A DNA stretch of 64,000 nucleotides from Ralstonia pickettii (GTDB taxonomy: Bacteria > Pseudomonadota > Gammaproteobacteria > Burkholderiales > Burkholderiaceae), in contig NZ_CP104381.1 in the NCBI RefSeq assembly GCF_030582395.1, forward strand, positions 1,922,001-1,986,000, given 5' to 3'. Shown here piece by piece: positions 11,831 to 20,546 of this stretch. How positions within the stretch are numbered: the stretch's first letter is position 1; the number at the start of each line of letters is the position of its first letter. The position numbers were made by a program, and so were the translations under genes. The notes below the pieces were generated by a model, which worked only from the letters and a program-made list of their open reading frames with translations, was not told the DNA's origin and made no database searches.

Positions 11831-13099
11831 TCAGCCGAGGTTCGGCTGCGCGGCGACTTCGGCCTCGCTTTCTTCATCGGCCGGCTCGTACTTCGCCACC
11901 ACAGCCGTGGCCAGGCTGTTGCCGATCACGTTGGTGGCCGTGCGGCCCATGTCGAAGAACTGGTCGATCCCGATGATCAGCAGCAGACCGGCTTCGGGCA
12001 GATGGAACATCGGCAGCGTGGCCGCCACCACCACCAGCGAAGCGCGTGCAACGCCCGCCATGCCCTTGCTCGTGAGCATCAGCACCAGCAGCAGCGTCAC
12101 CTGCTGTGTGAAGCTCATTTCGATGTTGTACGCCTGCGCAATGAACAGCACCGCAAACGCCTGATACATCATCGAGCCATCCAGGTTGAACGAATACCCC
12201 AACGGCAGCACGAAGCTGGCAACGCGCTTGGGCACACCAAATTTTTCCAGCGCTTCCATCGTCTTCGGGTAAGCCGATTCGCTGCTGGCCGTAGCGAACG
12301 CCAGCATGGTCGGCTCACGAATCAGGCCCAGCAGACGGCCCAGCGAGCGGCCAAGCAGCACATAGCCGACAAAGAACAGGATCGCCCACAGCAGCGCCAG
12401 GCCCAGGTAGAACTCGCCGATCAGCTTGCCGTAGGTCACGAGCACGCCCACGCCTTCCACCGTGATTGCAGCGGCCATGGCGGCAAATACGCCCAGCGGC
12501 GCGAAGCGCATCACATAGTCGGTAATGCGGAACATCAGCTTGGTCAGCTCTTCCAGCCCGCGGCCGATCACGCTCTCCATCGGGTTCTTCATCGTCGACA
12601 GCGCGGCGCCGAAGAACAGCGAGAACACCAGGATCTGCAGGATCTCATTGGTGGCCATGGCTTCCACGATGCTGCGCGGGAACACGTGCGTGATGAACGC
12701 CTTGAGCGTGAAGTCGCCTGTCTTCAGGCCCGACGTGGCCGATACGTCCGGGAGCGCCAGGTTCATGTGCATGCCCGGCTGGAAGAAGTTGACCAGCAGC
12801 ATGCCCAGCGCCAGCGACGTAGCCGATGCACACACAAACCAGATCATGGCGCGCAGGCCCACGCGGCCGACCGAACGGCCGCCGCTCATGCTCGCCAGGC
12901 CGGTCACCAGCGTCGAGAACACCAGCGGCGCAATGATCATCTTGATCATGCGCAGGAAGATGTCGGTGATGATGCTGAAGTACGAAGCGATGTCCTTGGC
13001 CGCCGCAGCGTCCTTGGCGTATTCGTGGCAGCCCCACCCGACGGCAATGCCCAGCAGCATTGCCAGCCCGATGTGGGAGGTCAGACGTTTGGTGTTCAA
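11831..13099 (-). CDS. Dicarboxylate/amino acid:cation symporter (DAACS family)
   Basis: Secondary transporter for C4-dicarboxylates or acidic amino acids. Family landmarks: RMIKMIIAPLVFSTLVTGLA, the serine-rich reentrant loop ATASSESAYPKTMEAL, GYSFNLDGSMMYQAFA, SKGMAGVARASLVVVAATL and DMGRTATNVIGNSLATAVVAK. It could be DctA or a GltP-like carrier; DctA fits the nearby fumarase but is not certain. No ATG exists at the 5' end. GGAG at 13106-13109 lies six bases before TTG 13099, which decides that start (422 aa) over the TTG at 13111 that the SD itself overlaps. Confidence 0.9.
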   Translation of the reverse strand: MNTKRLTSHIGLAMLLGIAVGWGCHEYAKDAAAAKDIASYFSIITDIFLRMIKMIIAPLVFSTLVTGLASMSGGRSVGRVGLRAMIWFVCASATSLALGMLLVNFFQPGMHMNLALPDVSATSGLKTGDFTLKAFITHVFPRSIVEAMATNEILQILVFSLFFGAALSTMKNPMESVIGRGLEELTKLMFRITDYVMRFAPLGVFAAMAAAITVEGVGVLVTYGKLIGEFYLGLALLWAILFFVGYVLLGRSLGRLLGLIREPTMLAFATASSESAYPKTMEALEKFGVPKRVASFVLPLGYSFNLDGSMMYQAFAVLFIAQAYNIEMSFTQQVTLLLVLMLTSKGMAGVARASLVVVAATLPMFHLPEAGLLLIIGIDQFFDMGRTATNVIGNSLATAVVAKYEPADEESEAEVAAQPNLG

Positions 13100-13111
13100 G
13101 ACTTTCTCCAA

Positions 13112-13468
13112 GGGATATCGTGGCCGGAGGGACGGCGCACGACAGACGCAGATCTCATGGGGCCAAGGGCCGGCCCAAGTTCGTCATGCTTTGTAAAAAG
13201 CGACGATATTAGAGAAGCGCATGGCGATCATTATGTCGATGTTGCATAGCGTCATGCAATTTCTGCATACATTGATATGGCGCCATCGCCTGCCTGCTGC
13301 AATGCCGCATGGGCGGCGGAATTCCACGAGGCGAGTGGATTATTGAGCGCCGCGCAATACCGTCGGGGAGTACCAACAAGCGCCGCTTACGGCACACCGA
13401 ATGCGGAGCGCGCATCACGCGGGCGGCTGATACCATCTTGGACTCAACTCACCCACCGGAGTCCCGCG
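13112..13468. other. Divergent intergenic region (symporter / cupin)
   Basis: 357 bases that must hold the promoters of both neighbours. Three GCAT-containing blocks (TTGCAT, ATGCAA, CTGCAT) fall within about 25 bases near 13241-13270 and could be a regulator site, but I recognise no named operator. No gene seen. Confidence 0.4.
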
Positions 13469-13810
13469 ATGAAAATGGCGCCCTTCGCGTTCGGCACGAC
13501 CGATTGGTCCACCGTTGAAGCCACCGAACACGCCGGCGAGACCGGCATGGCGATCTGGCGAACACGCTACTTTGGCGACGAGTCGAATCGCATCCGCGTG
13601 CGCATGGTCGAGTACACCCCGGGCTACCTGGCGGATCACTGGTGCAAGAAGGGCCATATCCTCTTCTGCCTGGATGGCGAGCTGGAAACCACGCTGGAAG
13701 ACGGCCGCAAGTTCACTCTCACGCCAGGCATGAGCTATCAGGTGGGTGACGATGCCGAGGCGCATCAGTCATACACCCGGAACGGCGCCCGGCTATTCAT
13801 CGTCGACTGA
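13469..13810 (+). CDS. DHCW-motif cupin-fold protein
   Basis: 113 residues; small single-domain cupin. The motif DHWCKKGHILFCLDGE matches the family described as DHCW-motif cupins, and the beta-rich pattern ending in MSYQVGDDAEAHQSYT fits a cupin barrel. The ATG at 13469 has CCGGAG about ten bases upstream; a second in-frame ATG at 13475 is possible. No enzymatic role is known to me. It stands alone, convergent with the AAA ATPase gene. Confidence 0.85.
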   Translation: MKMAPFAFGTTDWSTVEATEHAGETGMAIWRTRYFGDESNRIRVRMVEYTPGYLADHWCKKGHILFCLDGELETTLEDGRKFTLTPGMSYQVGDDAEAHQSYTRNGARLFIVD

Positions 13811-13892
13811 TCGACACCCGTCGCCGACGTGGCTCCAATCGATCCGGTGGCATCTGCTCGGGCCGCTTGCGGCGGCCCGTAGCTGCGTATGG

Positions 13893-16211
13893 TTAGCGCG
13901 GTGTGAATCCGATGGAGCGCCGCTCGCGCAACTCGGGCTTGATGGAATGCTCCTGCCGCAATTGCGCGAGGAAGGACTCCGGGTCAAGCATCTCGCCCAG
14001 CAGCACAGACTGCTGTTTGACCACCGCGAAGTCCCCAGGCGTCAGCATGTCCAGCGACGCCAACATCTCGCGCCACACAGGCTTGAGCGCGTCGGCCTTG
14101 CCGCCCAGCGCCTCGGCAATGAACATTTGCTCCCGCTGAGCGCGCACAAGCGGCTTGAAGCGGATCTTGAACGCAAACCGCCGCAGCGCCGCTTCGTCGA
14201 TCCGATCAAACAAATTGGTCGTGCAGATGAAGATGCCGTCAAAGCGCTCCATGCCCTGCAGCATCTCGTTGACTTCTGACACTTCGTAATTGCGCACGGC
14301 CCCCTGTCGGCTCTGCATGAAGCTGTCTGCCTCATCGAGCAGCAGCAGTGCGCGTTCCTCTTCGGCGCGCGAGAACATCGCGGCGATCTGCTGCTCGGTT
14401 TCGCCGACGTACTTGCTCATCAAATCTGAGGCGCGTCGAATCATCAACGGCATATCGAGCTGCGCCGCGATGTGCTCGGCCAGCACCGTTTTGCCCGTGC
14501 CCGGCGGCCCGTAGAAGCACAACGTGCCGCGTCGCCGCGCGCGCAGCGCTTCGATGATGCGCTCGACGGAAAACCGCGTTTCCAGGTTCAGATAGTCCAG
14601 CTTGTATTCGGTCACGACGCGGTGCGCCTGCACCTCGGGTCGCAAGCCCATCGCCTGATCGGCGTGGTCGAGCTGGCGTTCGATCAGCGATTCGGCCGGC
14701 TCTTCCATCGCTGGCTGGGTCAGGCGCGCGAAGCGCGCGGCAGAATCGATCTGCGCTGGCGTGAGCGTCTTGCGCGCTGCCAACTTGGCCATGAAGGCGT
14801 CCGACACCTCCAGCCCTTCCAGATGCTTGCGGATGATGCTCTCGCGCACCGTCGGCGGCGGCACCTTCAGCTCAAGGTGGAACTGGAAACGTCGCAGGTA
14901 CGCCGGGTCGATCTGCCGGATGGAATTCGACACCCAGATCACCGGCACGGGGTTCTGCTCCAGCGTCTGGTTCACCCACGCCTTGCCGTTGACGGAGCCA
15001 CGCGGCTCCTCGTGGCCAAAGAGGCTCATCAGCTCACGCGTCGGGCCGGGGAATACGTCTTCCACCTCGTCGAACAGCAGCACTGCGCGGGGCCGCCCCC
15101 GCAGGAACGCCTGCGACACCTGCAGCGAGCGGTAGCGATCTTTGCCCGTGAGGCTGTTGCCGTCCTTGTCGAGGCAATCGACTTCGTACAACTCGCAGCC
15201 GGCATCGCGCGCGAGCACGCGGGCGAGTTCGGTCTTGCCGGTGCCGGGCGCGCCGTACAGCAGGATGTTCACGCCCGAGGCGCGCTGCTGCGATGCGTTC
15301 TCCAATAGCGCAGTCAGGTAGCGTGCATCGGTTTCCACATGCGGGTAGTCGGACTGAGACAGCATGGTCGGCGGCGCCGGGCGCGTGAAGACGGCCATCA
15401 TGTCCGCCTCGCTGGCGTAGTCGCCCAGCAGCACGTGCAGGAGGCGGTCCGAAATACGCATCAGATCGCCCAGGTCGGTGACGCTGTTCTCGGGCAGCGG
15501 CGGTTCGATGAGTCCGAGCGTCTCCAGCCGCGAACCCGGCCGCAATGACGCCGCGACTTCCGCCGTGCTCGCTCCCGCCAGGCTGGCGAGCAGCTGGAAC
15601 GCTTCCTGGCTGTGCGCGACCTTGCAGTCGACCATGACCGCGCGCAGGTCGCGCTTGTATTTCACCAGGGAGGCAAACAGCAGCAGCGCGCGTTCATGCG
15701 GCGGCAGCCCGAGCACGCGGGCGAGCATGTCGATGTTGCCAACGAGCAGCACACGCTCGCCGGAGAGCCGCTCGCCCAGCGCATCGCACGACGCGCCGAA
15801 CACGGTGAACATGTCCTTGGCGTGATGCTTGACGTATTCGTCCAGGTAATAGAACAGCGAGCTTTCATCAAAGGCGCTGCTCCACTGGCCGTGGCGGTCC
15901 ATGAACGTAGGCAGGTCGAGCTTGCCGACAGCGCGCCAGCCCGGCATGTCGGCGCAGCGTGCAGACAAGAAGCGCTGCAGCCGCTGGATGACCGTGACAG
16001 GCCAGATCAGCTCCGGCGCGCAAACGGTCAGGATGTCGTTGATGTTGGTGCGCAGATTGAAGCGCAGGCCCATCGCACAGACCGTACGCAGCGCAAATTG
16101 CGCGCACATGGAATCGAGCGACGAAAGCAGCGCCTGCGGTTGCCTGCCGCCCGTGGGGACGAACGTGCCATCGTCGTCAGCGTCGTCCATGTTGAGGTTG
16201 GCTTCATCCAT
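13893..16211 (-). CDS. Double-AAA-domain ATPase, orphan
   Basis: 772 residues with two AAA modules. Module 1: Walker A GAPGTGKT at 320-327, Walker B VLLFDE at 377-382, arginines at 440-441. Module 2: Walker A GPPGTGKT at 568-575, Walker B LLLLDE at 622-627, arginines at 677-678. Both look catalytically complete. The first 300 residues match no domain I know and probably bind a target or adaptor. Linker 460-540 is helical. The second module resembles the FtsH/CDC48-like subgroup (SKYVGETEQQIAAMF). There is no protease domain. No partner gene is adjacent; a protein-remodelling role is inferred. Confidence 0.85.
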   Translation of the reverse strand: MDEANLNMDDADDDGTFVPTGGRQPQALLSSLDSMCAQFALRTVCAMGLRFNLRTNINDILTVCAPELIWPVTVIQRLQRFLSARCADMPGWRAVGKLDLPTFMDRHGQWSSAFDESSLFYYLDEYVKHHAKDMFTVFGASCDALGERLSGERVLLVGNIDMLARVLGLPPHERALLLFASLVKYKRDLRAVMVDCKVAHSQEAFQLLASLAGASTAEVAASLRPGSRLETLGLIEPPLPENSVTDLGDLMRISDRLLHVLLGDYASEADMMAVFTRPAPPTMLSQSDYPHVETDARYLTALLENASQQRASGVNILLYGAPGTGKTELARVLARDAGCELYEVDCLDKDGNSLTGKDRYRSLQVSQAFLRGRPRAVLLFDEVEDVFPGPTRELMSLFGHEEPRGSVNGKAWVNQTLEQNPVPVIWVSNSIRQIDPAYLRRFQFHLELKVPPPTVRESIIRKHLEGLEVSDAFMAKLAARKTLTPAQIDSAARFARLTQPAMEEPAESLIERQLDHADQAMGLRPEVQAHRVVTEYKLDYLNLETRFSVERIIEALRARRRGTLCFYGPPGTGKTVLAEHIAAQLDMPLMIRRASDLMSKYVGETEQQIAAMFSRAEEERALLLLDEADSFMQSRQGAVRNYEVSEVNEMLQGMERFDGIFICTTNLFDRIDEAALRRFAFKIRFKPLVRAQREQMFIAEALGGKADALKPVWREMLASLDMLTPGDFAVVKQQSVLLGEMLDPESFLAQLRQEHSIKPELRERRSIGFTPR

Positions 16212-16437
16212 GGTCGCCCCCTTCTTCCCCGTTTCACGGTTGGCCGGCCGGTCACCGTGTTTGAATGATTTTCATCCTAGCGCGTTTGCGCGCACAGCGT
16301 ACCCCGGGTCGACCCGTGTCTTTGCAAGTTGCGAGCCTGCAGCGCCTGAAATGGCCGACCGCCTGCACAGGCAGGTTTTTGCCATCAGCCGTCTGGACGT
16401 GATTGCCACCCCTCCAAACAGGGAATTTCTTCGCAAA

Positions 16438-16452
16438 TAGGAATCATTATCG
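16438..16452 (+). promoter_or_regulatory. Fur-box-like site upstream of tonB
   Basis: TAGGAATCATTATCG. Read as the 7-1-7 Fur pattern (TGATAAT-N-ATTATCA), the right half matches at six of seven bases and the left half at four of seven. TonB systems are classic Fur targets, which raises the prior. Confidence 0.55.
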
Positions 16453-16582
16453 TTTATACTTCACCTATCGACACAATAGGCTGAACGCAAACCGTGCTCG
16501 GTTGTCGCAACACTGTTGCAGTTGCAGGCCTACAATATCTGTCACGCTGGCGGGGACCCCGCCGGCTTCAACGCTAGGCGCC

Positions 16583-16648
16583 ATGGAATTGCTCCTGAGT
16601 TTGCTCATCAGCATTGGGATTTCACTGATCGTCTTCGGCAAGCGCTGA
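16583..16648 (+). CDS. Possible 21-residue hydrophobic peptide in the tonB leader
   Basis: ATG 16583 opens a short frame, MELLLSLLISIGISLIVFGK plus one Arg, ending TGA. It is one membrane helix with a basic end. AGG lies only a few bases upstream, so translation signals are weak. It may be chance, a leader peptide or a real microprotein. Confidence 0.3.
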   Translation: MELLLSLLISIGISLIVFGKR

Positions 16649-16725
16649 CGCTGCGCCGCTTTCGTTGTTCATCCCACCACCATCGCATCGCATTCCCTTT
16701 TTCTGCTTTCGATTCCCGGTCGTTG

Positions 16726-17382
16726 ATGATTCACCCTCGTACTCTCAAGATTCTGGTGGTCGTGCTGTTGTTGCACGCGGGCGTGCTGATGCTGATTCAG
16801 CTGGGCCTGATCGCACCGCGCCCGACCGTCGAAGAACCGCTGGAAATCCAGGCGCACATCATTCCGGCTGCGCCTCAGCCGATCAAGCAACCGGAGCCGC
16901 CGAAGCAGCAGCCGGTCAAGCAGGAGGCGCCCAAGCCCGTCAACATCGTCAAGCCGGTCGCGCAACCCAAGCCGACGCCGATGCCGACGCCTACATTGCC
17001 GCCGTCGGACACCGCCCCGGTGGTGCCCGCCACCCCGCCGACGCCGCCGGCACCGGCTCCAGAACCCGCGCCCGCGCCGGCACCGGCGCCGTCCGGCCCC
17101 ATCAGCATCGGCATCAACGACATCCAGTGCAGCGAACCACCGCTCGTCTATCCCAGCATGTCGCAGAAGATGGGCGAGGAAGGCCGCGCCATGGTCAAGA
17201 TTTCCATCGGCACGGCCGGTGAGGTCACCAATGTTGTGGTCACGTCGTCGTCCGGCTCGCCTCGCCTGGACCGCGCTGCCGCCGATGCCGCGCGCGCCAT
17301 CAAGTGCAGTCCGTACAAGCAGAACGGCCGCGCCGTGCCTGTGGTGGCCAGCAAGCCGTTCGTCTTCAAGCTCGACAACTAA
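16726..17382 (+). CDS. tonB: Energy transducer TonB
   Basis: Transmits proton-motive force from ExbBD to outer-membrane receptors. 218 residues: N-terminal anchor helix (ILVVVLLLHAGVLMLIQLGL, about 9-28), a long Pro-rich spacer with Lys-Pro and Ala-Pro repeats (about 40-130), and a C-terminal TonB domain (YPSMSQKMGEEGRAMVKISI ... SSSGSPRLDRAAADAARAIK). Start ATG 16726 gives the correct short cytoplasmic end. exbB follows after 49 bp and exbD after that, the usual operon. A Fur-like site is upstream. Confidence 0.95.
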   Translation: MIHPRTLKILVVVLLLHAGVLMLIQLGLIAPRPTVEEPLEIQAHIIPAAPQPIKQPEPPKQQPVKQEAPKPVNIVKPVAQPKPTPMPTPTLPPSDTAPVVPATPPTPPAPAPEPAPAPAPAPSGPISIGINDIQCSEPPLVYPSMSQKMGEEGRAMVKISIGTAGEVTNVVVTSSSGSPRLDRAAADAARAIKCSPYKQNGRAVPVVASKPFVFKLDN

Positions 17383-17431
17383 TTCGATTCCGCTTTTCGC
17401 TTAGCCTCTCGCTCAATTCAGGATATTCATC

Positions 17432-18160
17432 ATGCAGGAACTCGGTCTTTCCCACCTCTGGACACAAGGCGACATCGTCACCCGCGCCACGGCGATTCTG
17501 CTGCTCATCATGTCGCTCGCCTCGTGGATCGTCATCTTCACCAAGGCGTGGGACATCGTGCGTCTGAAGTCGATGGCGCAAGGCGCTGAAAAGCGTTTCT
17601 GGCATTCGGACGATTTTGATCACGCCATGCAGACGCTTGGCTCGCCCAAGGACAACCCGTTCCACACGCTCGCACAAACAGGCCGCGAAGCCGCGCAGCA
17701 TCACCGCGCCAGCCAGCCGCAGCTGCATGATGTGATGGATATTTCCGACTGGATCACGCGCTCGCTCAAGAGCGCCATCGACGAGTCGGTGGGTCAGATG
17801 CAATCGGGGCTGGCCGTCCTGGCATCGGTGGGCTCGACCGCGCCGTTCGTCGGCCTGTTCGGCACGGTGTGGGGCATCTATCACGCCCTGCTCGGTATCG
17901 GCGCAGTGGGCGTGCCGACCATCGACAAGGTGGCCGGCCCCGTGGGCGAATCGCTCATCATGACGGCTTTCGGCCTGGCTGTGGCCATTCCCGCGGTGCT
18001 CGGCTACAACGCCCTGACGCGCGGCAACAAGGCCATCATCGCCAAGCTCAACCGCTTTGCGCACGACCTGCACGCCTACTTCGTGACCGGCGCGCGCCTG
18101 CGCCCGGGCGCTTCGCGCGACGACGCCGGCGTGCGCCTCACTGCGGTCAAGCAGCAGTAA
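17432..18160 (+). CDS. exbB: Biopolymer transport protein ExbB (MotA/TolQ/ExbB family)
   Basis: Proton-channel subunit that powers TonB. 242 residues with three membrane helices: one near residue 20-40 (ATAILLLIMSLASWIVIFTK), and two in the conserved C-terminal core (LAVLASVGSTAPFVGLFGTV and ESLIMTAFGLAVAIPAVLGY). The FGTVWGIYHAL stretch is typical of ExbB/TolQ. exbD starts 9 bp after the stop, preceded by AAGGAG. TolQ is excluded because the neighbours are tonB and exbD rather than tolR-tolA. Confidence 0.95.
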   Translation: MQELGLSHLWTQGDIVTRATAILLLIMSLASWIVIFTKAWDIVRLKSMAQGAEKRFWHSDDFDHAMQTLGSPKDNPFHTLAQTGREAAQHHRASQPQLHDVMDISDWITRSLKSAIDESVGQMQSGLAVLASVGSTAPFVGLFGTVWGIYHALLGIGAVGVPTIDKVAGPVGESLIMTAFGLAVAIPAVLGYNALTRGNKAIIAKLNRFAHDLHAYFVTGARLRPGASRDDAGVRLTAVKQQ

Positions 18161-18169
18161 GGAGCAGCT

Positions 18170-18580
<411 letters not shown>

Positions 18581-18658
18581 GACGGCATCACCACGTTGCT
18601 CGACCTCCGTTCTCGCGGAACGCGGGCGGCGGCACGGCTATCGCAGCACTTCTACACG

Positions 18659-18686
18659 ACCGGGCCTCGCGCCCGGTTTTGTTTTT
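18659..18686 (+). terminator. Terminator after exbD
   Basis: ACCGGGC (18659-18665) pairs with GCCCGGT (18671-18677), loop CTCGC, followed by TTTTGTTTTT. Confidence 0.85.
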
Positions 18687-18724
18687 CCGGCCGGGCTCAG
18701 CACATCGTCAGCCTGCACTTGTAA

Positions 18725-18739
18725 TGATAACTATTCTCA
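18725..18739 (+). promoter_or_regulatory. Fur box upstream of hemP
   Basis: TGATAACTATTCTCA matches the 7-1-7 Fur pattern (TGATAAT-N-ATTATCA) at 12 of 14 defined bases. It lies about 80 bases before the hemP start, as expected for iron-repressed heme uptake genes. Confidence 0.8.
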
Positions 18740-18818
18740 TTTAATCTATTTCGGATTCGCTGGCATCCTTTTGCCAGCCCACGTCTCAGCCCATGTTTCC
18801 GCCCGCCAGGACATCGCC

Positions 18819-19100
18819 ATGAACGCTTCCGAACACCAAGACGCAGGACGTACCGTGAGCCGCCGTCGCCACGTCATCGTGGCCCGCAAGCGCCCCGCTG
18901 ATCTGAATGCCGCGTCCGCAACGTCTACCGCATCGACTGCATCCGAAGCTGTTCGCGACATTCCCACCGCCATCGGGGACACGCGAATGATGACTTCCGA
19001 ACAACTCTTTGCCGGCCAGAACGCGGTGGCGATCCGTCACAACGGCGCGGTCTACACGCTCCGCGTGACGCGCTTCGGCAAGTTGATCCTGACCAAGTAA
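18819..19100 (+). CDS. hemP: Hemin uptake protein HemP
   Basis: 93 residues. The C-terminal 40 residues carry the HemP/HmuP signature (SEQLFAGQNAVAIRHNGAVY then TLRVTRFGKLILTK). The N-terminal half is Ala/Ser/Thr/Arg-rich and longer than in many homologues. ATG 18819 is chosen because AGGA lies seven bases upstream; a TTG at 18771 would extend it without support. In relatives HemP/HmuP acts as a positive regulator or accessory of heme receptor expression. No heme receptor gene follows here; it is a single gene under a Fur box. Confidence 0.9.
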   Translation: MNASEHQDAGRTVSRRRHVIVARKRPADLNAASATSTASTASEAVRDIPTAIGDTRMMTSEQLFAGQNAVAIRHNGAVYTLRVTRFGKLILTK

Positions 19101-19233
19101 CACCGCAGCACGCACGGCTTTTGTGGGGACGTCTCTCTCAGGAGACATTCGGCCGTAGCCAGCCGTCGTCATTTCGCACTGCCGGACGAACGCCAGCCAC
19201 GCCGTTCTTTGCCCGCATCGTGCGCGCCCAAAG

Positions 19234-19260
19234 AAAAAGGGCGCGACTGCTGCCGCGCCC
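19234..19260 (-). terminator. Terminator after the GlcG-like gene
   Basis: GGGCGCG (19239-19245) and CGCGCCC (19254-19260) form the stem; on the minus strand the hairpin is followed by a T-run (A-run at 19234-19238 on the plus strand). Confidence 0.75.
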
Positions 19261-19294
19261 TTCTCTCTGTTGGTTCGTCTTGCGTGACTGCAGA

Positions 19295-19708
19295 TCAGCA
19301 GATCACGTGCAGCGCGGCAATGCCCGCCTTGGCGATCACGACGTCCTCGGTCGATTTCACGCCTGACACGCCCACTGCACCGGCACACGCGCCTTCCACC
19401 ATCACCGGCACACCGCCTTCGAGCATGCCCTGCAGATGCGGCGCCGACAGGAACGAGATGCGACCGTTGTTGATGATGTCTTCGTAGATTTTCGACTCGC
19501 GGCGGCCCAGCGCTGCCGTACGCGCCTTTTCCGGAGCGATGTACGCCGAGATCGTGGCGCAGCCGTCCATGCGACGCAGGCCCATCAGATGCCCGCCATC
19601 GTCCACCACCGCGATCGTCACGTTCCATTGGTGCGCGCGCGCTTCTTTCTCGGCAGCATCCAGGATCTTGGTGACATCGTCCTGGCACAGGCACGGTTTT
19701 GTTTTCAT
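19295..19708 (-). CDS. GlcG/HbpS-family protein (possible heme-binding)
   Basis: 137 residues of the GlcG/HbpS family. Typical pieces are visible: NVTIAVVDDGGHLMGLRRMD, SAYIAPEKARTAALGRRES, LEGGVPVM and GACAGAVGVSGVKSTEDVVI. A strong AAGGAG lies five bases ahead of the ATG at 19708, which fixes the start. Some relatives bind heme or cobalamin and others sit in glycolate operons. Being convergent with hemP makes a heme link tempting, but there is no shared promoter. No signal peptide is seen, so it is probably cytoplasmic. Confidence 0.88.
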   Translation of the reverse strand: MKTKPCLCQDDVTKILDAAEKEARAHQWNVTIAVVDDGGHLMGLRRMDGCATISAYIAPEKARTAALGRRESKIYEDIINNGRISFLSAPHLQGMLEGGVPVMVEGACAGAVGVSGVKSTEDVVIAKAGIAALHVIC

Positions 19709-20015
19709 GACGTTCTCCTTGGTGGTTGTAATGCAAAGGCGCAAGGGCTGCGCAAAGCCCGTATCAGGCAAAAGTATGCCATTGCCATCGACGGCTACCA
19801 CGACACGCTCCTGAACCAATGACGCAAAAGAGTCGATACATTCCTGCGCTTCAGTATGGTTGAGGAGCGTTCCGTTTGCGCCGTACGGCGGCGTTTCTGG
19901 GCCGTTGCGGGCCGACGTTAGCACGGGGCGCGCGTCAGAAAGATGCACAAAGAAAAAGCCCGGGTATCGCCCGGGCTTGATGTTGCGATGCGGCAGCGCC
20001 TCTGCCGCTCTCCCT
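19709..20015. other. Intergenic region without a convincing gene
   Basis: 307 bases between two minus-strand genes. Holds the promoter of the GlcG-like gene and the terminator at 19951-19978. Reading frames here look like chance. Confidence 0.6.
19951..19978 (-). terminator. Terminator after the repeat-protein gene
   Basis: AAGCCCGGG (19956-19964) pairs with CCCGGGCTT (19970-19978), loop TATCG; the flanking A-run gives a T-tail on the minus strand. Confidence 0.85.
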
Positions 20016-20303
20016 TTATTGCTTGCGATCGCTGCAGGCGCCGTCGGTGTACGGGTCGGCACGGCCCACCTTTGCCCCGTCCGTATAGGGGTCGGCGCGG
20101 CCCATCTTGGCGCCATCGGTGTAGGGGTCGGCACGATTGACCTTGGCCCCATCGGTATAAGGGTCGGCGCGGCTCACCTTGTGGGTGGGCTGATACGGGT
20201 CGATCGAGCCGGCGTGCGCGACCGCCGCGCCCAGCGCCAAGGCCAGGCCGCCGGCGGTTGCAATCAGGGTGCGCTTTGCAATGCGTTGCTTGGTGTCTTG
20301 CAT
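20016..20303 (-). CDS. Small secreted protein with four DPYTDGA repeats
   Basis: 95 residues; no family recognised. ATG 20303 has GGAG six bases upstream (GAAGGAGTTCCT). A signal peptide is clear: basic start (KQRIAKR), hydrophobic core, and a predicted cut after AVAHA. The mature part of about 65 residues is a tandem repeat RADPYTDGAKxx, four copies of 12 residues, preceded by a degenerate copy (SIDPYQPTHKVS) and ending in a single Cys and a charged tail. Aspartates recur at fixed spacing, so metal binding or a surface role is possible but unproven. Confidence 0.8.
   Translation of the reverse strand: MQDTKQRIAKRTLIATAGGLALALGAAVAHAGSIDPYQPTHKVSRADPYTDGAKVNRADPYTDGAKMGRADPYTDGAKVGRADPYTDGACSDRKQ
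20041..20186 (-). repeat. 36-bp in-frame tandem repeats within the repeat-protein gene
   Basis: Four near-identical 36-bp units encode the DPYTDGA repeat. Units differ at a few third positions and in the two variable codons, so they are diverged copies and not recent slippage. They are coding and not CRISPR. Confidence 0.8.
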
Positions 20304-20506
20304 AGGAACTCCTTCGGTCATGACACTGCGAACATGGCGTGCGCCGCTGCGGCACACGTATCCGCTTGATTCATGCGGACGTCATATCGACCGGATAGGC
20401 GGGATGCCAGTTCTGCACCGCGCCGCTTTGTCACGGTGCTGGAGGGGCGCCTATCCGACGTTTTGTTCCACGCAGTTACCGTGCCAAAACCTGCATGCCG
20501 GCAAAG

Positions 20507-20534
20507 AAAATGGGCTCCCGAAGGAGCCCATTTT
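20507..20534. terminator. Strong bidirectional-type terminator
   Basis: AAAATGGGCTCC (20507-20518) and GGAGCCCATTTT (20523-20534), loop CGAA: a perfect 12-bp stem just downstream of the YP-rich protein gene on the minus strand. Confidence 0.85.
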
Positions 20535-20546
20535 CAGATCGAGCGC

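Larger units (their letters stand above)
16212..16725. other. Intergenic region upstream of tonB
   Basis: 514 bases between the divergent AAA ATPase and tonB. It holds a Fur-box-like site (16438-16452), a perfect GC-rich inverted repeat GGCGGGGACCCCGCC near 16550-16564, and a possible 21-codon hydrophobic reading frame at 16583-16648. No larger gene is convincing. Confidence 0.6.

Noticed and set aside
13860..13879. GC-rich hairpin GGGCCGC/GCGGCCC between the cupin and AAA ATPase genes
   Set aside because: No T-tract follows on either strand, so it was not called as a terminator.
20041..20186. CRISPR-like 36-bp repeats
   Set aside because: Units are adjacent with no spacers and are in-frame coding repeats with a signal peptide.
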